Below, in pieces: positions 8,529-17,875 of a DNA stretch of 34,395 nucleotides. The DNA is taken from the NCBI RefSeq assembly GCF_005503145.1, contig NZ_SCNV01000075.1:1-34395 (forward strand). Reading direction: 5' to 3'. Below the pieces are notes generated by a model. That model did not search any database and was not told where the DNA came from. It saw nothing but the letters and a program-made list of their open reading frames with translations. Each line of letters begins with the position of its first letter. The first letter of the stretch is position 1. Both the position numbers and the translations under genes were made by a program. The DNA comes from Burkholderia sp. 4M9327F10. Lineage in GTDB: Bacteria > Pseudomonadota > Gammaproteobacteria > Burkholderiales > Burkholderiaceae.

Positions 8529-9266
8529 ATGGACTTCAAAAGCGTGCTGTCCAATGCCTTCGCCATGCCGATCACGAGCCCGGCGTTCCCGATTGGCCCC
8601 TACCGGTTCATCAACCGTGAGTTTCTGATCATCACCTACCGCACCGACCCGGACAAGCTGCGCGCCGTGGTGCCCGAACCGCTGGAAATCGGCGAGCCGC
8701 TCGTACATTACGAATTCATCCGCATGCCGGACTCGACTGGCTTTGGCGACTACACGGAAAGCGGCCAGGTGATTCCGGTGTCCTATAACGGCGTAGCCGG
8801 CAGCTACACGCTGGCGATGTATCTCGACGACCATCCGCCGATCGCAGGCGGCCGCGAGCTGTGGGGTTTCCCGAAGAAGCTCGCCAAGCCCGTACTTGAA
8901 GTGCATACCGACACGCTGGTGGGCACGCTCGACTACGGCCCGGTGCGCATCGCCACCGGCACGATGGGCTACAAGCATCGCCAGCTCGATCTGGCGCAGC
9001 AGAAGAAGCGCCTCGAAGCGCCGAACTTCCTGCTGAAGGTCGTGCCGCACGTCGACGGTTCGCCGCGCGTCTGCGAACTGGTGCGCTACTTCCTGCAGGA
9101 TATCGACCTGAAAGGCGCATGGACCGGACCCGCTTCGCTGCAGCTCTCGCCGCACGCGCTCGCGCCGGTGGCCGAGCTGCCGGTGCTGGAGATCGTCGAA
9201 GCGCGCCATCTGCTGGCGGATCTGACGCTCGGTCTCGGCGAAGTGGCATTCGACTATCTGAAGTAG
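8529..9266 (+). CDS. adc: acetoacetate decarboxylase
   Basis: Converts acetoacetate to acetone and CO2 through a lysine Schiff base. The 245-residue length matches the family (about 244-246). The signature GGRELWGFPKK places the Schiff-base lysine at K116 with the adjacent K117 that lowers its pKa. R30 and the acidic pocket residues around YEF (61-63) and E77 are also present. The ATG at 8529 has GAGGAAA just upstream; a longer frame to 8481 adds unrelated residues. It stands alone and is followed by a hairpin at 9297-9322. In Burkholderiaceae it may serve ketone-body or polyhydroxybutyrate metabolism, but no neighbouring gene supports this. Confidence 0.93.
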   Translation: MDFKSVLSNAFAMPITSPAFPIGPYRFINREFLIITYRTDPDKLRAVVPEPLEIGEPLVHYEFIRMPDSTGFGDYTESGQVIPVSYNGVAGSYTLAMYLDDHPPIAGGRELWGFPKKLAKPVLEVHTDTLVGTLDYGPVRIATGTMGYKHRQLDLAQQKKRLEAPNFLLKVVPHVDGSPRVCELVRYFLQDIDLKGAWTGPASLQLSPHALAPVAELPVLEIVEARHLLADLTLGLGEVAFDYLK

Positions 9267-9296
9267 TCACTGCCGCCGTTCTGCGCCGGTTCAATG

Positions 9297-9322
9297 ACAA
9301 AGGCCGCCAATGCGGCCTTTGT
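9297..9322 (+). terminator. hairpin terminator after acetoacetate decarboxylase
   Basis: A perfect 11-bp stem (ACAAAGGCCGC / GCGGCCTTTGT) with a CAAT loop lies 30 bases after the stop. The following T-tract is weak, so it may work in both directions between the convergent genes. Confidence 0.6.
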
Positions 9323-9349
9323 GCTATTGGCGGATATCGCCTCACCCCA

Positions 9350-9383
9350 AACACAAACGGCAGCATCGGCCGCCGTTTGTGTT
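9350..9383 (-). terminator. hairpin after the arginine-type binding protein gene
   Basis: A perfect 12-bp stem (AACACAAACGGC / GCCGTTTGTGTT) with a 10-base loop lies 45 bases past the minus-strand stop at 9428. A TTTG run follows on the minus strand but there is no strong U-tract. Confidence 0.5.
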
Positions 9384-9427
9384 GCTGCAACACTGCCTGC
9401 GCCATATCAAGCGCAAGCTTGTTGCGC

Positions 9428-10222
9428 TTACTTCAGCACCACCTTGACGTCGAAGTACCTGGCCGCAAAGCGGTCGATCGTACCGTCGGCCTTCAGTTCC
9501 TTGAGCGCCTGGTTGAGCGCGTCCTTGAGCTGCTTGTCGCCCTTGCGGATGCCGAAGCCCACGCCGCCGCCCAGCAGCTTGGCGTCGCTGACCGGCGGGC
9601 CGGCGAACTCGAAACCCGCGCCTTGCGGACGGGTCAGGAAGCCCTTCGATGCCGCTTCGGCGTCCTGGAACGCCGCATCGAGGCGGCCCGAGGACAGGTC
9701 GGCGTAGATCTGGTCCTGGGTCTGATACGGCACGACGTCGACGCCGGCCGGCGCCCACACGGCCTTTGCGTAGGTCTCCTGAATCGTGCCCTGCAGCACG
9801 CCGACATGCTTGCCCTTCAGCGATGCGGCGGTCGGCAGCAGACCGCTACCCTTCTTCGCAATCATCTGGTTGGGGATGGTGTAGATCGGATCCGTGAAGT
9901 CGATCGCTTCGCGGCGCTGATCGGTGATCGTCATGTCCGAGTTGATCGCGTTGAACTTGCGCGCTTCGAGTGCCGGGATCAGGCCGTCGAACGAATTTTC
10001 GACCCACACGCACTTCGCCTTCAGCTTGGCACAGACCGCATTGCCGATATCGATGTCGAAACCCTGCAGTTCGCCGGCCGGCGTCTTCGATTCGAAGGGG
10101 GCATACGACGCTTCGACGCCAAAGCGGATTTCCTTGATGTCGGCTGCCGATGCGCTGCCTGCTGCTGCGGTTGCCGACGCGAAAATTGCGAGCGCGGCCA
10201 TGTTTCGCCAATTCATTTTCAT
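9428..10222 (-). CDS. periplasmic binding protein, Lys/Arg/Orn/His type
   Basis: The solute-binding component of a polar amino acid ABC importer, related to ArgT/HisJ/AotJ. The 264 residues begin with a Sec signal peptide (cleavage near residue 26, SASA|AD). The fold markers GVEASYAPFE, GFDIDIGNA and NSDMTITDQR are typical of the family. A Cys pair (C64, C71) matches the small disulfide loop of HisJ/LAO proteins. The ATG at 10222 is followed by another Met at codon 3. It is the last gene of the minus-strand arginine region, 295 bases after astE and behind a terminator-like hairpin, so it probably has its own promoter. I infer that it feeds HisQ/HisM/HisP at 18.9-21.2 kb. Confidence 0.88.
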   Translation of the reverse strand: MKMNWRNMAALAIFASATAAAGSASAADIKEIRFGVEASYAPFESKTPAGELQGFDIDIGNAVCAKLKAKCVWVENSFDGLIPALEARKFNAINSDMTITDQRREAIDFTDPIYTIPNQMIAKKGSGLLPTAASLKGKHVGVLQGTIQETYAKAVWAPAGVDVVPYQTQDQIYADLSSGRLDAAFQDAEAASKGFLTRPQGAGFEFAGPPVSDAKLLGGGVGFGIRKGDKQLKDALNQALKELKADGTIDRFAARYFDVKVVLK

Positions 10223-10480
10223 TCGGAGTCTTCCTCTACTGGTATGGAATCAAACAGAGCTTGAAACTGCGCTGCATGATTGCTGCGCCAAAAATGCGCT
10301 TCAAACTCTAGCGGCCGGTATGGTGCAGCGCACCAGCCGCGAAGGCGCGATTGTACAGGGTGAGCGGGCCGAGGCTGCGGGGATGGGGAGGCGAAGGAGC
10401 CGATGCGGTCCGGCAGATGCCGCGGGCGAACTTGCAACTTTGTGTCGCGCCTGGGCAAGCAATAGAGGGGAATGAAAACG

Positions 10481-10504
10481 CTGCGGGCTATCCACTGCCC
10501 GCAG
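10481..10504 (-). terminator. terminator after astE
   Basis: An 8-bp perfect stem (10481-10488 with 10497-10504) and an 8-base loop are followed on the minus strand by CGTTTTCATT. It begins 14 bases past the astE stop. It would end the AST transcript before the binding-protein gene. Confidence 0.6.
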
Positions 10505-10517
10505 CAAACACCATCGC

Positions 10518-11567
10518 TCAATCGAGCGCGGCCAGCGTTTCCTGGGTCGTTTCGACCACCAGCAAGCCGGCGCGCAAGCCCGGCTTCACAGTGGGATTTG
10601 GAAACACGATGCGCTCTTCGGCATGACGCACCGCATAGCGATAATCGCCATCGCGCGCGAGCAACGTGTTCTGTTCGAACGGCGTGAAGTTCGGCACATC
10701 CGCCGCGACCAGCAGTTCGAACGCATCGCTTTGCTTCGTGATCTGGCCGATCACGGTGAACACGCGCGGCAGCGGCGCATCAGCGTCGCCTTCGACGCCG
10801 GCCAGCAGATGGCGCAGCGCCTTGTCCGCGCCCGCGAAACGCGCGAGGTCGTTCTGGCCGAACGGCTGCACCTTGCCGAGTTCAAGCGTGCAGGCTTCGG
10901 CGCCGCATACTTGCGCGGTGAAATGCGAATACGTGGGGCCCTTCTCGGTATGCAGCAGCACGGCCGAAATGGTTGCATCGCCCAGCCATTCGAACATCGC
11001 CCGCGAGAGCGGCGCTCCGGTATGCGGCAGTAGCGCAAACTGCTCGAAAACCGATGGGCGGATCGCCGTATGCATGTCCACATGCCAGCGCGCGCCCGGC
11101 GCAGACGAGGCGCCGGAGAAGAACTGCGTCGCGGCCCGTTCCAGCGCAGCAGCACGCGGCGCTTCGTAACTGTGCGGCAACTGGAGATGCCGGCCGCTGA
11201 AGAGGCGATTCAGGTCGTCGTCGAGATAGCGGCGCCCGGCGCGCATCGCGTCGATGTTGCCGAGTATCACCAGCAGACGGCACGTGAGCGCGGCCCGCCC
11301 CTGCGCGATATCGCGCACCAGCAGCGAGAGCAGTTCGATCGGCGCGGTTTCGTCGCCATGCACACCCGCGGAAGCGAGCACGCTGCGCGCGCCCGCAGCC
11401 GCCGCGGGTTCGAGTTGCAGCACGCCTTCGTCAAGCCAGGACCAGCGCACGCCGTTGGCGCATACACCCTGGGCACCGGTCGCTGTGGGACGCAAGCCCT
11501 TCAGCGTACAGGCAAGAAAGTCTCCCAGCAGGGCATCGCTCATATCGGGCTCAGCGCTGGAAGTCAT
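10518..11567 (-). CDS. astE: succinylglutamate desuccinylase
   Basis: The last AST step: hydrolyses N-succinylglutamate to glutamate and succinate. It is a zinc hydrolase of the AspA/AstE family. Visible metal ligands are H70 and E73 in GVHGDE and H165 in DMHTA; E229 in LELGK is the probable catalytic base. At 349 residues it is somewhat longer than enteric AstE (about 320). The ATG at 11567 overlaps the end of astB by 17 bases. An alternative ATG at 11543, 7 bases after the astB stop, would give 341 residues. Neither has a strong ribosome site, and translational coupling to astB is likely. Confidence 0.92.
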   Translation of the reverse strand: MTSSAEPDMSDALLGDFLACTLKGLRPTATGAQGVCANGVRWSWLDEGVLQLEPAAAAGARSVLASAGVHGDETAPIELLSLLVRDIAQGRAALTCRLLVILGNIDAMRAGRRYLDDDLNRLFSGRHLQLPHSYEAPRAAALERAATQFFSGASSAPGARWHVDMHTAIRPSVFEQFALLPHTGAPLSRAMFEWLGDATISAVLLHTEKGPTYSHFTAQVCGAEACTLELGKVQPFGQNDLARFAGADKALRHLLAGVEGDADAPLPRVFTVIGQITKQSDAFELLVAADVPNFTPFEQNTLLARDGDYRYAVRHAEERIVFPNPTVKPGLRAGLLVVETTQETLAALD

Positions 11568-12891
11568 ACAGCGAACCCAGACCGAGAATCTGCGTCAGTT
11601 CGTCGAGCGCCGTGCGCGATTCGCGCAGCAGGCTCGGATCAGTCAGGTCAGCCGGGGCCAGACGATCGCGGTAGTGCTTTTCGATCCACGCATCGAGACG
11701 CCCGAACAGCGTGTCGTTGATCCACACGCCAGGTGTGACCCCCGCACGCTCGGCTTCGCTCAGCACCACCCGCAGACGCAGGCAAGCCGGGCCGCCGCCG
11801 TTCTTCATGCTCTCGCGCAGGTCGAATACCAGCACGTCGTCGATTGGACCGCTGTGCGAGGTCAGCCCGTCCAGATACGCGGCCACGCGCTCGTTCTCGC
11901 GGCATTCCTGCGGCACCACCAGCACCTGCTTGCCGTCGGGGCGCGTCAGCAACTGGCTGTTGAACAGGTACGACGTCACGGCATCGGAGACGCTCACTTG
12001 CGCGTTGGGCACTTCGATCACATCGAACTTCGCCTCGAGCTTGCCGAGCTTGGCGCGCAGTTCGTCGTACACCGCTTTCTGCTCGACGAACGCGAGTTCA
12101 TGGCAGAACAGCGTGTTGCGATTGCCGACCGCGATCACGTCGTTGTGGAACACACCCGCGTCGATCACATCGGGGTTCTGCTGTGCATAAACGGTGGCCG
12201 CCTCAGCGAGACCGTGCCTGTGCGCGACCGCACGGCTCGCCTCGAAAGTCTGGCGCGCCGGATAGCGCTTCGGCTCCGGTCCGCGACGATATTCGCTGCG
12301 CCCGTACACGAAGAATTCCACGCCCCGTGCACCATACTGCGCGCAGAAACGCGTGTGATTCGCCGCGCCTTCGTCGCCGAGCGCCGGTGTGCCAGGCAGC
12401 GCCTCATGCACGGCAAAACGGTCTGCATCCGCGAAGATCGCGCGCAGCGTGCGGCGCGTCGATTCGTGCTCGATGGCGCGGTGCAGCTTGCTGCACAGAT
12501 TGGCCGGTGTGAAATGCACGCGGCCGTCGTGGGTGTCCGCAGACGGGCTCACGGTGGCGGCATTCGCGGTCCACATCGCCGATGCGGAACTCGCGGCGGC
12601 CAGCAACTCGGGCGCATCCTTCGCAACGCGTGCGATTACCGTGGCGTCGTCACCCGAAAAACCGAGTTCGCGCAACAGGCGCATCGACGGCCGCTCCTGC
12701 GGCGGCAGCACGCCCTGATGAAAGCCGAGCTCGGCCAGTTGCTTCATCTTGCGCAGGCCCTGCTTCGCAGCAGCCTTCGGATTGGCGACGGACTTCTCGT
12801 TGTTCTGCGACGCGACGTTGCCGAACGACAGCCCGGCGTAGTTGTGCGTCGGGCCGACGAGCCCGTCGAAATTGGCTTCAGTGGCTTGCAT
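11551..12891 (-). CDS. astB: N-succinylarginine dihydrolase
   Basis: The second AST step: converts N2-succinylarginine to N2-succinylornithine, CO2 and two ammonia. The 446 residues match the family length. The catalytic triad of this guanidine-modifying fold is visible as E174 (LGDE), H249 (VFHND) and C370 (GGPACLR), at nearly the same positions as in the E. coli enzyme. The start motif ANFDGLVGPTHNYAGLS is diagnostic. It begins 9 bases after the astD stop and its end overlaps astE, consistent with one polycistronic unit. Confidence 0.95.
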   Translation of the reverse strand: MQATEANFDGLVGPTHNYAGLSFGNVASQNNEKSVANPKAAAKQGLRKMKQLAELGFHQGVLPPQERPSMRLLRELGFSGDDATVIARVAKDAPELLAAASSASAMWTANAATVSPSADTHDGRVHFTPANLCSKLHRAIEHESTRRTLRAIFADADRFAVHEALPGTPALGDEGAANHTRFCAQYGARGVEFFVYGRSEYRRGPEPKRYPARQTFEASRAVAHRHGLAEAATVYAQQNPDVIDAGVFHNDVIAVGNRNTLFCHELAFVEQKAVYDELRAKLGKLEAKFDVIEVPNAQVSVSDAVTSYLFNSQLLTRPDGKQVLVVPQECRENERVAAYLDGLTSHSGPIDDVLVFDLRESMKNGGGPACLRLRVVLSEAERAGVTPGVWINDTLFGRLDAWIEKHYRDRLAPADLTDPSLLRESRTALDELTQILGLGSLYDFQR

Positions 12892-12900
12892 CGTCGATCC

Positions 12901-14364
12901 TCAGAAGTGAAGGCCCGGCGACACGCTCGCGGGCATTTGCAGTTGCGCGCTTTCGACCGAGGCCATCGGGTAGGCGCAATAGTCGGCTGCGTAATACGCG
13001 CTCGGGCGGTTGTTGCCCGAGCGGCCGGTGCCGCCGAACGGCGCCGCGGACGAGGCGCCATTGGTCGGCCGGTTCCAGTTGACGATGCCGGCGCGGATGG
13101 TGCGCTGGAAATGCGTCCACAAGGTTTCGTCGTCGGCGAGCAGGCCGGCGGAGAGACCGAACTCCGTGTCATTGGCGCGCTCGATCGCCTCGTCGAAGCT
13201 CGCATGGCGAACGATCTGCGCGAGCGGCCCGAAGTGCTCCTCGTCCGGCAGATCCTGCACGCCTGTCACATCGAGAATCGCCGGCGTGACGAAGCCCAGT
13301 TGCGGGTCGCGCTGCTCCATCGTCAGCAGGGACCTGGCGCCTGCTTCGAGCAGATGCGCTTGCGCATCCACGAGGCGCTTCGCGGCGCGCGCCGAAATGA
13401 CCGCGCCCATGAACGGCTGCGGCTCGGCGTTGTACTCGCCCACCGTGATGCGCGACGTCACGTCGACCAGACGCTCGATAAAGCGGTCGCCGAACGCGTC
13501 GTTCGGCACGAAGATGCGCCGTGCGCAGGTGCAGCGCTGCCCTGCCGAGAGAAACGCCGATTGAATCGTGTGATGCACCGCCGCGTCGAGATCCGCCACC
13601 GGGCCGATCACGAGCGGATTGTTGCCGCCCATCTCCAGCGCCAGCACGATCTCCGGACGGCCGCCGAACTGCTTGTGCAGCAGCGTGCCCGTGTCCGAGC
13701 TGCCGGTGAAGAACAGGCCGTCGATCTGCCGATGACTCGCCAGTGCAATGCCGGTGTCCTTCTCGCCTTGTACGAGATTCAGCACGCCCGCCGGCAAGCC
13801 GGCTTCGCGCCACACTTCCACGGTGGCACGCGCGACACCCGGCGCGAGTTCGGACGGCTTGAACACGACCGCGTTACCCGCGATCAGCGCCGGCACGATA
13901 TGCCCGTTCGGCAAGTGACCGGGGAAGTTATACGGCCCGAACACCGCGACCACGCCATGCGGACGATGCCGCAGCACAGCGGTGCCGTCGGCCATCGCCG
14001 CGCGCTTTTCGCCGGTGCGCTCGTTGTAGGCCTGAATCGAAATCTCGACCTTGGCCGCCATCGAGGCAACCTCGGTGCGTGCCTCCCACAACGGCTTGCC
14101 GGTCTCGCGGCCAATCGCCTCAGCGAGCGCTTCCTTGCGCTCGGTCAGCAAGGCGGCGAAACGGCGCACGGTGGCGCAACGCTCATCGAGACTCAGAGCG
14201 GACCACGCCGCAAACGCACGGCGTGCGCTGCGCACGGCGCGATCCACATCGTCGGCCGACGCGCTATGGCCTTCCCATACCGTCGCGCCCGTTCCCGGGT
14301 TGCGCGAGGCGAATACGTGTCCTGTGCCGGCGGCCCATTCGCCGTCGATGAAAAGCTCGGTCAT
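12901..14364 (-). CDS. astD: succinylglutamic semialdehyde dehydrogenase
   Basis: The fourth AST step: NAD-dependent oxidation of N-succinylglutamate 5-semialdehyde to N-succinylglutamate. It is an aldehyde dehydrogenase with the general base E244 (LALEMGGNN) and nucleophile C278 (GQRCTCARR). NAD-site segments such as FGPYNFPGH and the TGSSDTG loop (220-226) are also clear. The ATG at 14364 is preferred: it has AAGGA 5 bases upstream, gives 487 residues, and puts the catalytic residues at the standard numbering. An ATG at 14370 overlaps the aruG stop as ATGA and is the alternative. The frame stays open further upstream, over aruG, without meaning. Confidence 0.94.
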   Translation of the reverse strand: MTELFIDGEWAAGTGHVFASRNPGTGATVWEGHSASADDVDRAVRSARRAFAAWSALSLDERCATVRRFAALLTERKEALAEAIGRETGKPLWEARTEVASMAAKVEISIQAYNERTGEKRAAMADGTAVLRHRPHGVVAVFGPYNFPGHLPNGHIVPALIAGNAVVFKPSELAPGVARATVEVWREAGLPAGVLNLVQGEKDTGIALASHRQIDGLFFTGSSDTGTLLHKQFGGRPEIVLALEMGGNNPLVIGPVADLDAAVHHTIQSAFLSAGQRCTCARRIFVPNDAFGDRFIERLVDVTSRITVGEYNAEPQPFMGAVISARAAKRLVDAQAHLLEAGARSLLTMEQRDPQLGFVTPAILDVTGVQDLPDEEHFGPLAQIVRHASFDEAIERANDTEFGLSAGLLADDETLWTHFQRTIRAGIVNWNRPTNGASSAAPFGGTGRSGNNRPSAYYAADYCAYPMASVESAQLQMPASVSPGLHF

Positions 14365-14366
14365 GA

Positions 14367-15407
14367 TCATCCTTGTTTGTGTTTCAGCGGCAGCACCCGT
14401 ACCGGGTCGCCTGCCTTCACGTCGAGTGCCGCGGCTTCTTCGGCCGTGAGACGGAACACGCCGTCCTGCGGCACGCCCGCGGCCACGCCGACGCGGAAAT
14501 CGCCCAGCGAGGTATTCGATACCAGCGACTTCGGCCCGTCCTGCGGCGCGGGCGACGCGCCCAACGCGAGAATTTCGACCGGCGCCACCACGCTCTCGCG
14601 CACCGTGCGCAAGTCGGAGATATGGCATTCGAGCACCGGCCCCGCATCGAAAATATCGACGTGGTTCTCGTAGCGCAGCCCTTCGGATTCGAGCATGCGG
14701 CGCGCCGGAATCGTGTCGTTATGCGTGAGGCCGACGCAATCCTGCGCCTCCTGCGGCAACAGTTCGACATACACCGGATAGCGCGGCATCAGTTCCGCCA
14801 GAAACGCCTTGCGGCCATGCGAGCTCAGATAATCCGCGGCATTGAAATCGATCTGGTAGAAATGCGAGCCCACCGCGCGCCAGAACGGCGAGGTGCCGTT
14901 CTCGTCGAAGTGGCCGCGCAACTCCGCGCACAGACGCTGCGGAAAGCGCTCGCGGAACTGCGCGAGAAACATGAAGCGCGAGCGCGACAGCAGACCGCCC
15001 ACTCCGCTCGTGCGGTAACGCGGGCTTAGAAACAGCGAGCACACCTCGGCGTAGCCGGTCAGGTCGTGCGAGATGTTGAGCGCCCGCATGCGGGTCCAGA
15101 TACCGAGGTCCTGGCTCGCATGCACCACCGTGCTCACACGGTAGTTGTAGAACGGCTGTTCGAGACCCACCGAGGTTTCGATGCCGCACACACCCGCCAC
15201 GTCGCCGGTGGCCGTGTCTTCCATCACGAAGAAGTAACCGGCCTCATGCGGCGCGGCCTGGTCTTCCATCGTGCGGCGCGTGCGCGCGATCCGTGCGGCG
15301 AGCGCATCGCGGTCCGGCTTGAAGGTGGTGAGACCGGGACCGGTCTCCTGAGCGAGCGCGACAAGCGCGTCCACATCGCCCGTCTGCACGACGCGAACGA
15401 CGATCAT
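14367..15407 (-). CDS. aruG: arginine/ornithine succinyltransferase subunit beta
   Basis: Half of the heteromeric AruF/AruG-type enzyme that transfers succinyl from succinyl-CoA to arginine or ornithine, the entry step of the AST pathway. The 346 residues start MIVVRVVQTGDVDAL and carry the AstA-family blocks YFFVMEDT, SLFLSPRYR and FGGRLS-like positions. They are clearly related to the preceding gene product. A good GGGAGAAG ribosome site precedes the ATG. The start overlaps the aruF stop as ATGA, and the gene's own end lies 2 bases before the chosen astD start. The alpha/beta assignment follows gene order in Pseudomonas (aruF then aruG). Confidence 0.92.
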   Translation of the reverse strand: MIVVRVVQTGDVDALVALAQETGPGLTTFKPDRDALAARIARTRRTMEDQAAPHEAGYFFVMEDTATGDVAGVCGIETSVGLEQPFYNYRVSTVVHASQDLGIWTRMRALNISHDLTGYAEVCSLFLSPRYRTSGVGGLLSRSRFMFLAQFRERFPQRLCAELRGHFDENGTSPFWRAVGSHFYQIDFNAADYLSSHGRKAFLAELMPRYPVYVELLPQEAQDCVGLTHNDTIPARRMLESEGLRYENHVDIFDAGPVLECHISDLRTVRESVVAPVEILALGASPAPQDGPKSLVSNTSLGDFRVGVAAGVPQDGVFRLTAEEAAALDVKAGDPVRVLPLKHKQG

Positions 15408-16465
15408 TGTGCTTCTCCCGAAAGTTCATCCACCCGTTCCTCCGGCTGCTGATGCAGCGGCACGCAGCGCACCGCGTCGCCGTCCTGCACGCCGAGCGCC
15501 GCGCGCACCGCCTGCGGCAACGGCGCGCCCGCCTGCTTCCCGGCCGGCAGATCGGCCAGCACGCAGCGGAAGTCACCCGCGCGGTTGCTGGCGATCAGGT
15601 GCGTGCTGCCCTGCCCGCCGGCGGCCTCGCGCACGGCGCGCGTTTCGTTGCGTGTGACGCAGGCGCTGCGATCGACCTGCGCGGTCAGCACCGGACCCGC
15701 ATCGAAGATATCCACGAAGCGGTCCGTCTCGAAGCCCTCTTCGAGATGAATCTCATACGCGAGCAAGGCCTTCTCGTCCGGCTCGCCCAGCACGCGCTGC
15801 GCCGATTCCGGCAGGAGCGGCACATACACCGGATAGCTCGGCATCACCTCGGCGATAAAGGTGCGGCTGCGGCCGCCCGATTCGATTTCGATGTCGGCGA
15901 AATCGCGGCCAAAAAACTTGCGCCCCACCGCTTCCCAGAACGGCGACACGCCCTGATCGTCGGTCACGCCGAGCAGCAGCGAGAACACCTCAGACGTGAA
16001 GCGCTTGCGGTTGGCGGCGATATACATCATCCGCGCCCGCGACATCAGATGAGCAGCCGCGTCGCCACGCAGCGCCGGGTCGATATAGAAACCCGCCAGC
16101 CGGCTCTTGCCGGTCAACTCATGCGACATCGTCAGCGCATGAATCTTGCGATTCACATGCAGCTCACGCGACGCATGAATCAGCGCGTCGTTGCGAAACG
16201 CGTAGAACGGTTCGGAGTAGCCAGCCGCCGCGACAATGCTCGCCGTGCCCAGCAGCTTGCCGGTCTCGCTGTCTTCGAGCACGAACAGGTAAAACTCCTC
16301 GCCCGGAAAATCGACCTCCGCGCGAAACGAGTCTTCCGAGAGCGCGACGCGCGCTTCGAGCGCACGGCGGTCATGCGGCAGCGAGTGCAGCACGGGTTGG
16401 GCCGTGCGCGCCATGTGTTCGAGCGCATCGAGATCGGCGAGGCGGCCGGGGCGTACGAAGAGCAT
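15404..16465 (-). CDS. aruF: arginine/ornithine succinyltransferase subunit alpha
   Basis: The paralogue and partner of AruG in the entry step of arginine succinylation. It is 353 residues, starting MLFVRPGRLADLDALEHMA, with the AstA-family acyltransferase blocks FYLFVLEDSETG, GFYIDPALRG and VSPFWEAVGRKFF. It starts 45 bases after astC and overlaps aruG by 4 bases. Enteric bacteria use a single AstA, so the two-gene form points to a Pseudomonas/Burkholderia-like lineage. The C-terminal 25 residues are polar and may be dispensable. Confidence 0.92.
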   Translation of the reverse strand: MLFVRPGRLADLDALEHMARTAQPVLHSLPHDRRALEARVALSEDSFRAEVDFPGEEFYLFVLEDSETGKLLGTASIVAAAGYSEPFYAFRNDALIHASRELHVNRKIHALTMSHELTGKSRLAGFYIDPALRGDAAAHLMSRARMMYIAANRKRFTSEVFSLLLGVTDDQGVSPFWEAVGRKFFGRDFADIEIESGGRSRTFIAEVMPSYPVYVPLLPESAQRVLGEPDEKALLAYEIHLEEGFETDRFVDIFDAGPVLTAQVDRSACVTRNETRAVREAAGGQGSTHLIASNRAGDFRCVLADLPAGKQAGAPLPQAVRAALGVQDGDAVRCVPLHQQPEERVDELSGEAQ

Positions 16466-16510
16466 CGTCGTTCCAGTGGCTAAGTGTGACCAGATAAAAG
16501 TGAGGTGCGA

Positions 16511-17746
16511 TTAACGGGCCGGCGCTTCAGCCGTTGCGCCGACCACTTCTTCGATCGCCTTGGCAAGGCGCGCGAAGCCTTCGTACATGTCGTCGAGCGG
16601 CATGATCAGCGAGGGCACGAAGCGCAGCACGTCCGGGCCCGCCATCAGCATGATCACGCCATGCTGGCCGGCTGCTGTGACGAAATCTTTTGCACGGCCC
16701 TTGAACGCATCGGTCAGTTCCGCGCCGATCAGGAGCCCCTTGCCGCGCACTTCGCTGAAGATGCCAAAGCGTTCGTTGAGCCGGGCGAGTTGCCCCGTCA
16801 ATGCCTCGCTGCGCGTGCGCACGCCTTCGAGCAGCTTCGGATCGCTGATCAGTTCGACCACCTTCTCCGCAATCGCCGCGCCGAACGGATTGCCGCCGTA
16901 GGTCGTGCCGTGCACGCCCACCTTGAAGTGCGCAGCCAGTTCGTTGGTGGTCAGCATCGCGCCGATCGGGAAACCGTTGCCGAGCGCCTTGGCCGTGGTC
17001 AGGATGTCCGGCGTCACGCCCGTATCCTGGTACGCGTAGAAATGGCCGGTACGGCCAACCCCCGTTTGTACCTCGTCAAAAATCAGCAGTGCGCCGTGCT
17101 GGTCGCATGCTTCGCGCAGCCCTTGCAGGAAAGCCGGATCCGCCGGGATCACGCCGCCCTCGCCCTGGATCGGCTCGACGATCACCGCGCAGGTCTTCGC
17201 GCCGATGGCGTTGCGGGCGGCTTCGAGATCGTTGTACGGCAGGTGGATGATGCCTTCGGGCACCGGGCCGAAGCCTTCCGAGTACTTCGGCTGGCCGCCG
17301 ACGCTGACGGTAAAGAACGTGCGGCCATGAAACGACTGCGTGAACGAGATGATTTCGTATTTGTCGGCGCCATGGCGGTCGAAGGCGACGCGGCGTGCCA
17401 GCTTCAGCGCGGCCTCATTGGCTTCCGCGCCGGAATTGGCGAAAAACGCGCGGTCTGCGAAAGTCAGCGCTTCGAGGCGCTTCGCCAGACGCAGAACCGG
17501 CTCATTGGTGTAACCGTTACCAATGTGCCACAGCTTGCTGCCCTGCTCGCTGAGCACCTTCAGCAGTTCCGGGTGGCCGTGGCCGAGCGCCGTGACGGCG
17601 ATACCGCCGGCGAAGTCCACATAGTCGCGGCCCTGCGTATCCCAGACGCGCGACCCGAGACCGCGGTCCGGCACGAAGGCAGCGGGCGAGAACACCGGCA
17701 CCATCACTTCGTCGAAGGTCTGGCGGTTCACGTTCAGGTCGTTCAT
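16511..17746 (-). CDS. astC: succinylornithine/acetylornithine aminotransferase
   Basis: A PLP class III aminotransferase of 411 residues. In this context it should convert succinylornithine and 2-oxoglutarate to succinylglutamate semialdehyde and glutamate (third AST step); such enzymes usually also accept acetylornithine. PLP residues seen are the SGAEANE loop (105-111), F139-H140, D224 in FDEVQTG and Schiff-base K253 in TTAKALGNG. An AACGAGGA stretch precedes the ATG. It is the first catabolic gene, 129 bases after the AraC-type regulator. That gap holds a repeated ACCTGTTACCTGT motif on the minus strand, which may be part of its promoter. No sigma-54 GG-N10-GC element was found, unlike enteric ast. 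Confidence 0.93.
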   Translation of the reverse strand: MNDLNVNRQTFDEVMVPVFSPAAFVPDRGLGSRVWDTQGRDYVDFAGGIAVTALGHGHPELLKVLSEQGSKLWHIGNGYTNEPVLRLAKRLEALTFADRAFFANSGAEANEAALKLARRVAFDRHGADKYEIISFTQSFHGRTFFTVSVGGQPKYSEGFGPVPEGIIHLPYNDLEAARNAIGAKTCAVIVEPIQGEGGVIPADPAFLQGLREACDQHGALLIFDEVQTGVGRTGHFYAYQDTGVTPDILTTAKALGNGFPIGAMLTTNELAAHFKVGVHGTTYGGNPFGAAIAEKVVELISDPKLLEGVRTRSEALTGQLARLNERFGIFSEVRGKGLLIGAELTDAFKGRAKDFVTAAGQHGVIMLMAGPDVLRFVPSLIMPLDDMYEGFARLAKAIEEVVGATAEAPAR

Positions 17747-17875
17747 GGCAAATCCTCGTTACAGGTAACAGGTATGACGTTAGTTTAGGAAACCGCGCGC
17801 GAAACGTCTTGCGCATACGCGACGCGTTCTATCGGGCTTGCCGGCCCTCGTTGCTCAATGAATTGCCGCCGGCGG

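Noticed and set aside
11254..14673. A very long plus-strand open frame (over 1100 codons) opposite astE/astB/astD
   Set aside because: It is antisense to three clearly recognised enzymes, Arg/His/Ala-rich and without domains. GC-rich genes with C/G third positions leave such antisense frames open.
17747..17875. Sigma-54 promoter before astC, as in enteric ast operons
   Set aside because: No TGGCAC-N5-TTGC-like element with the GG/GC spacing is present in the gap.
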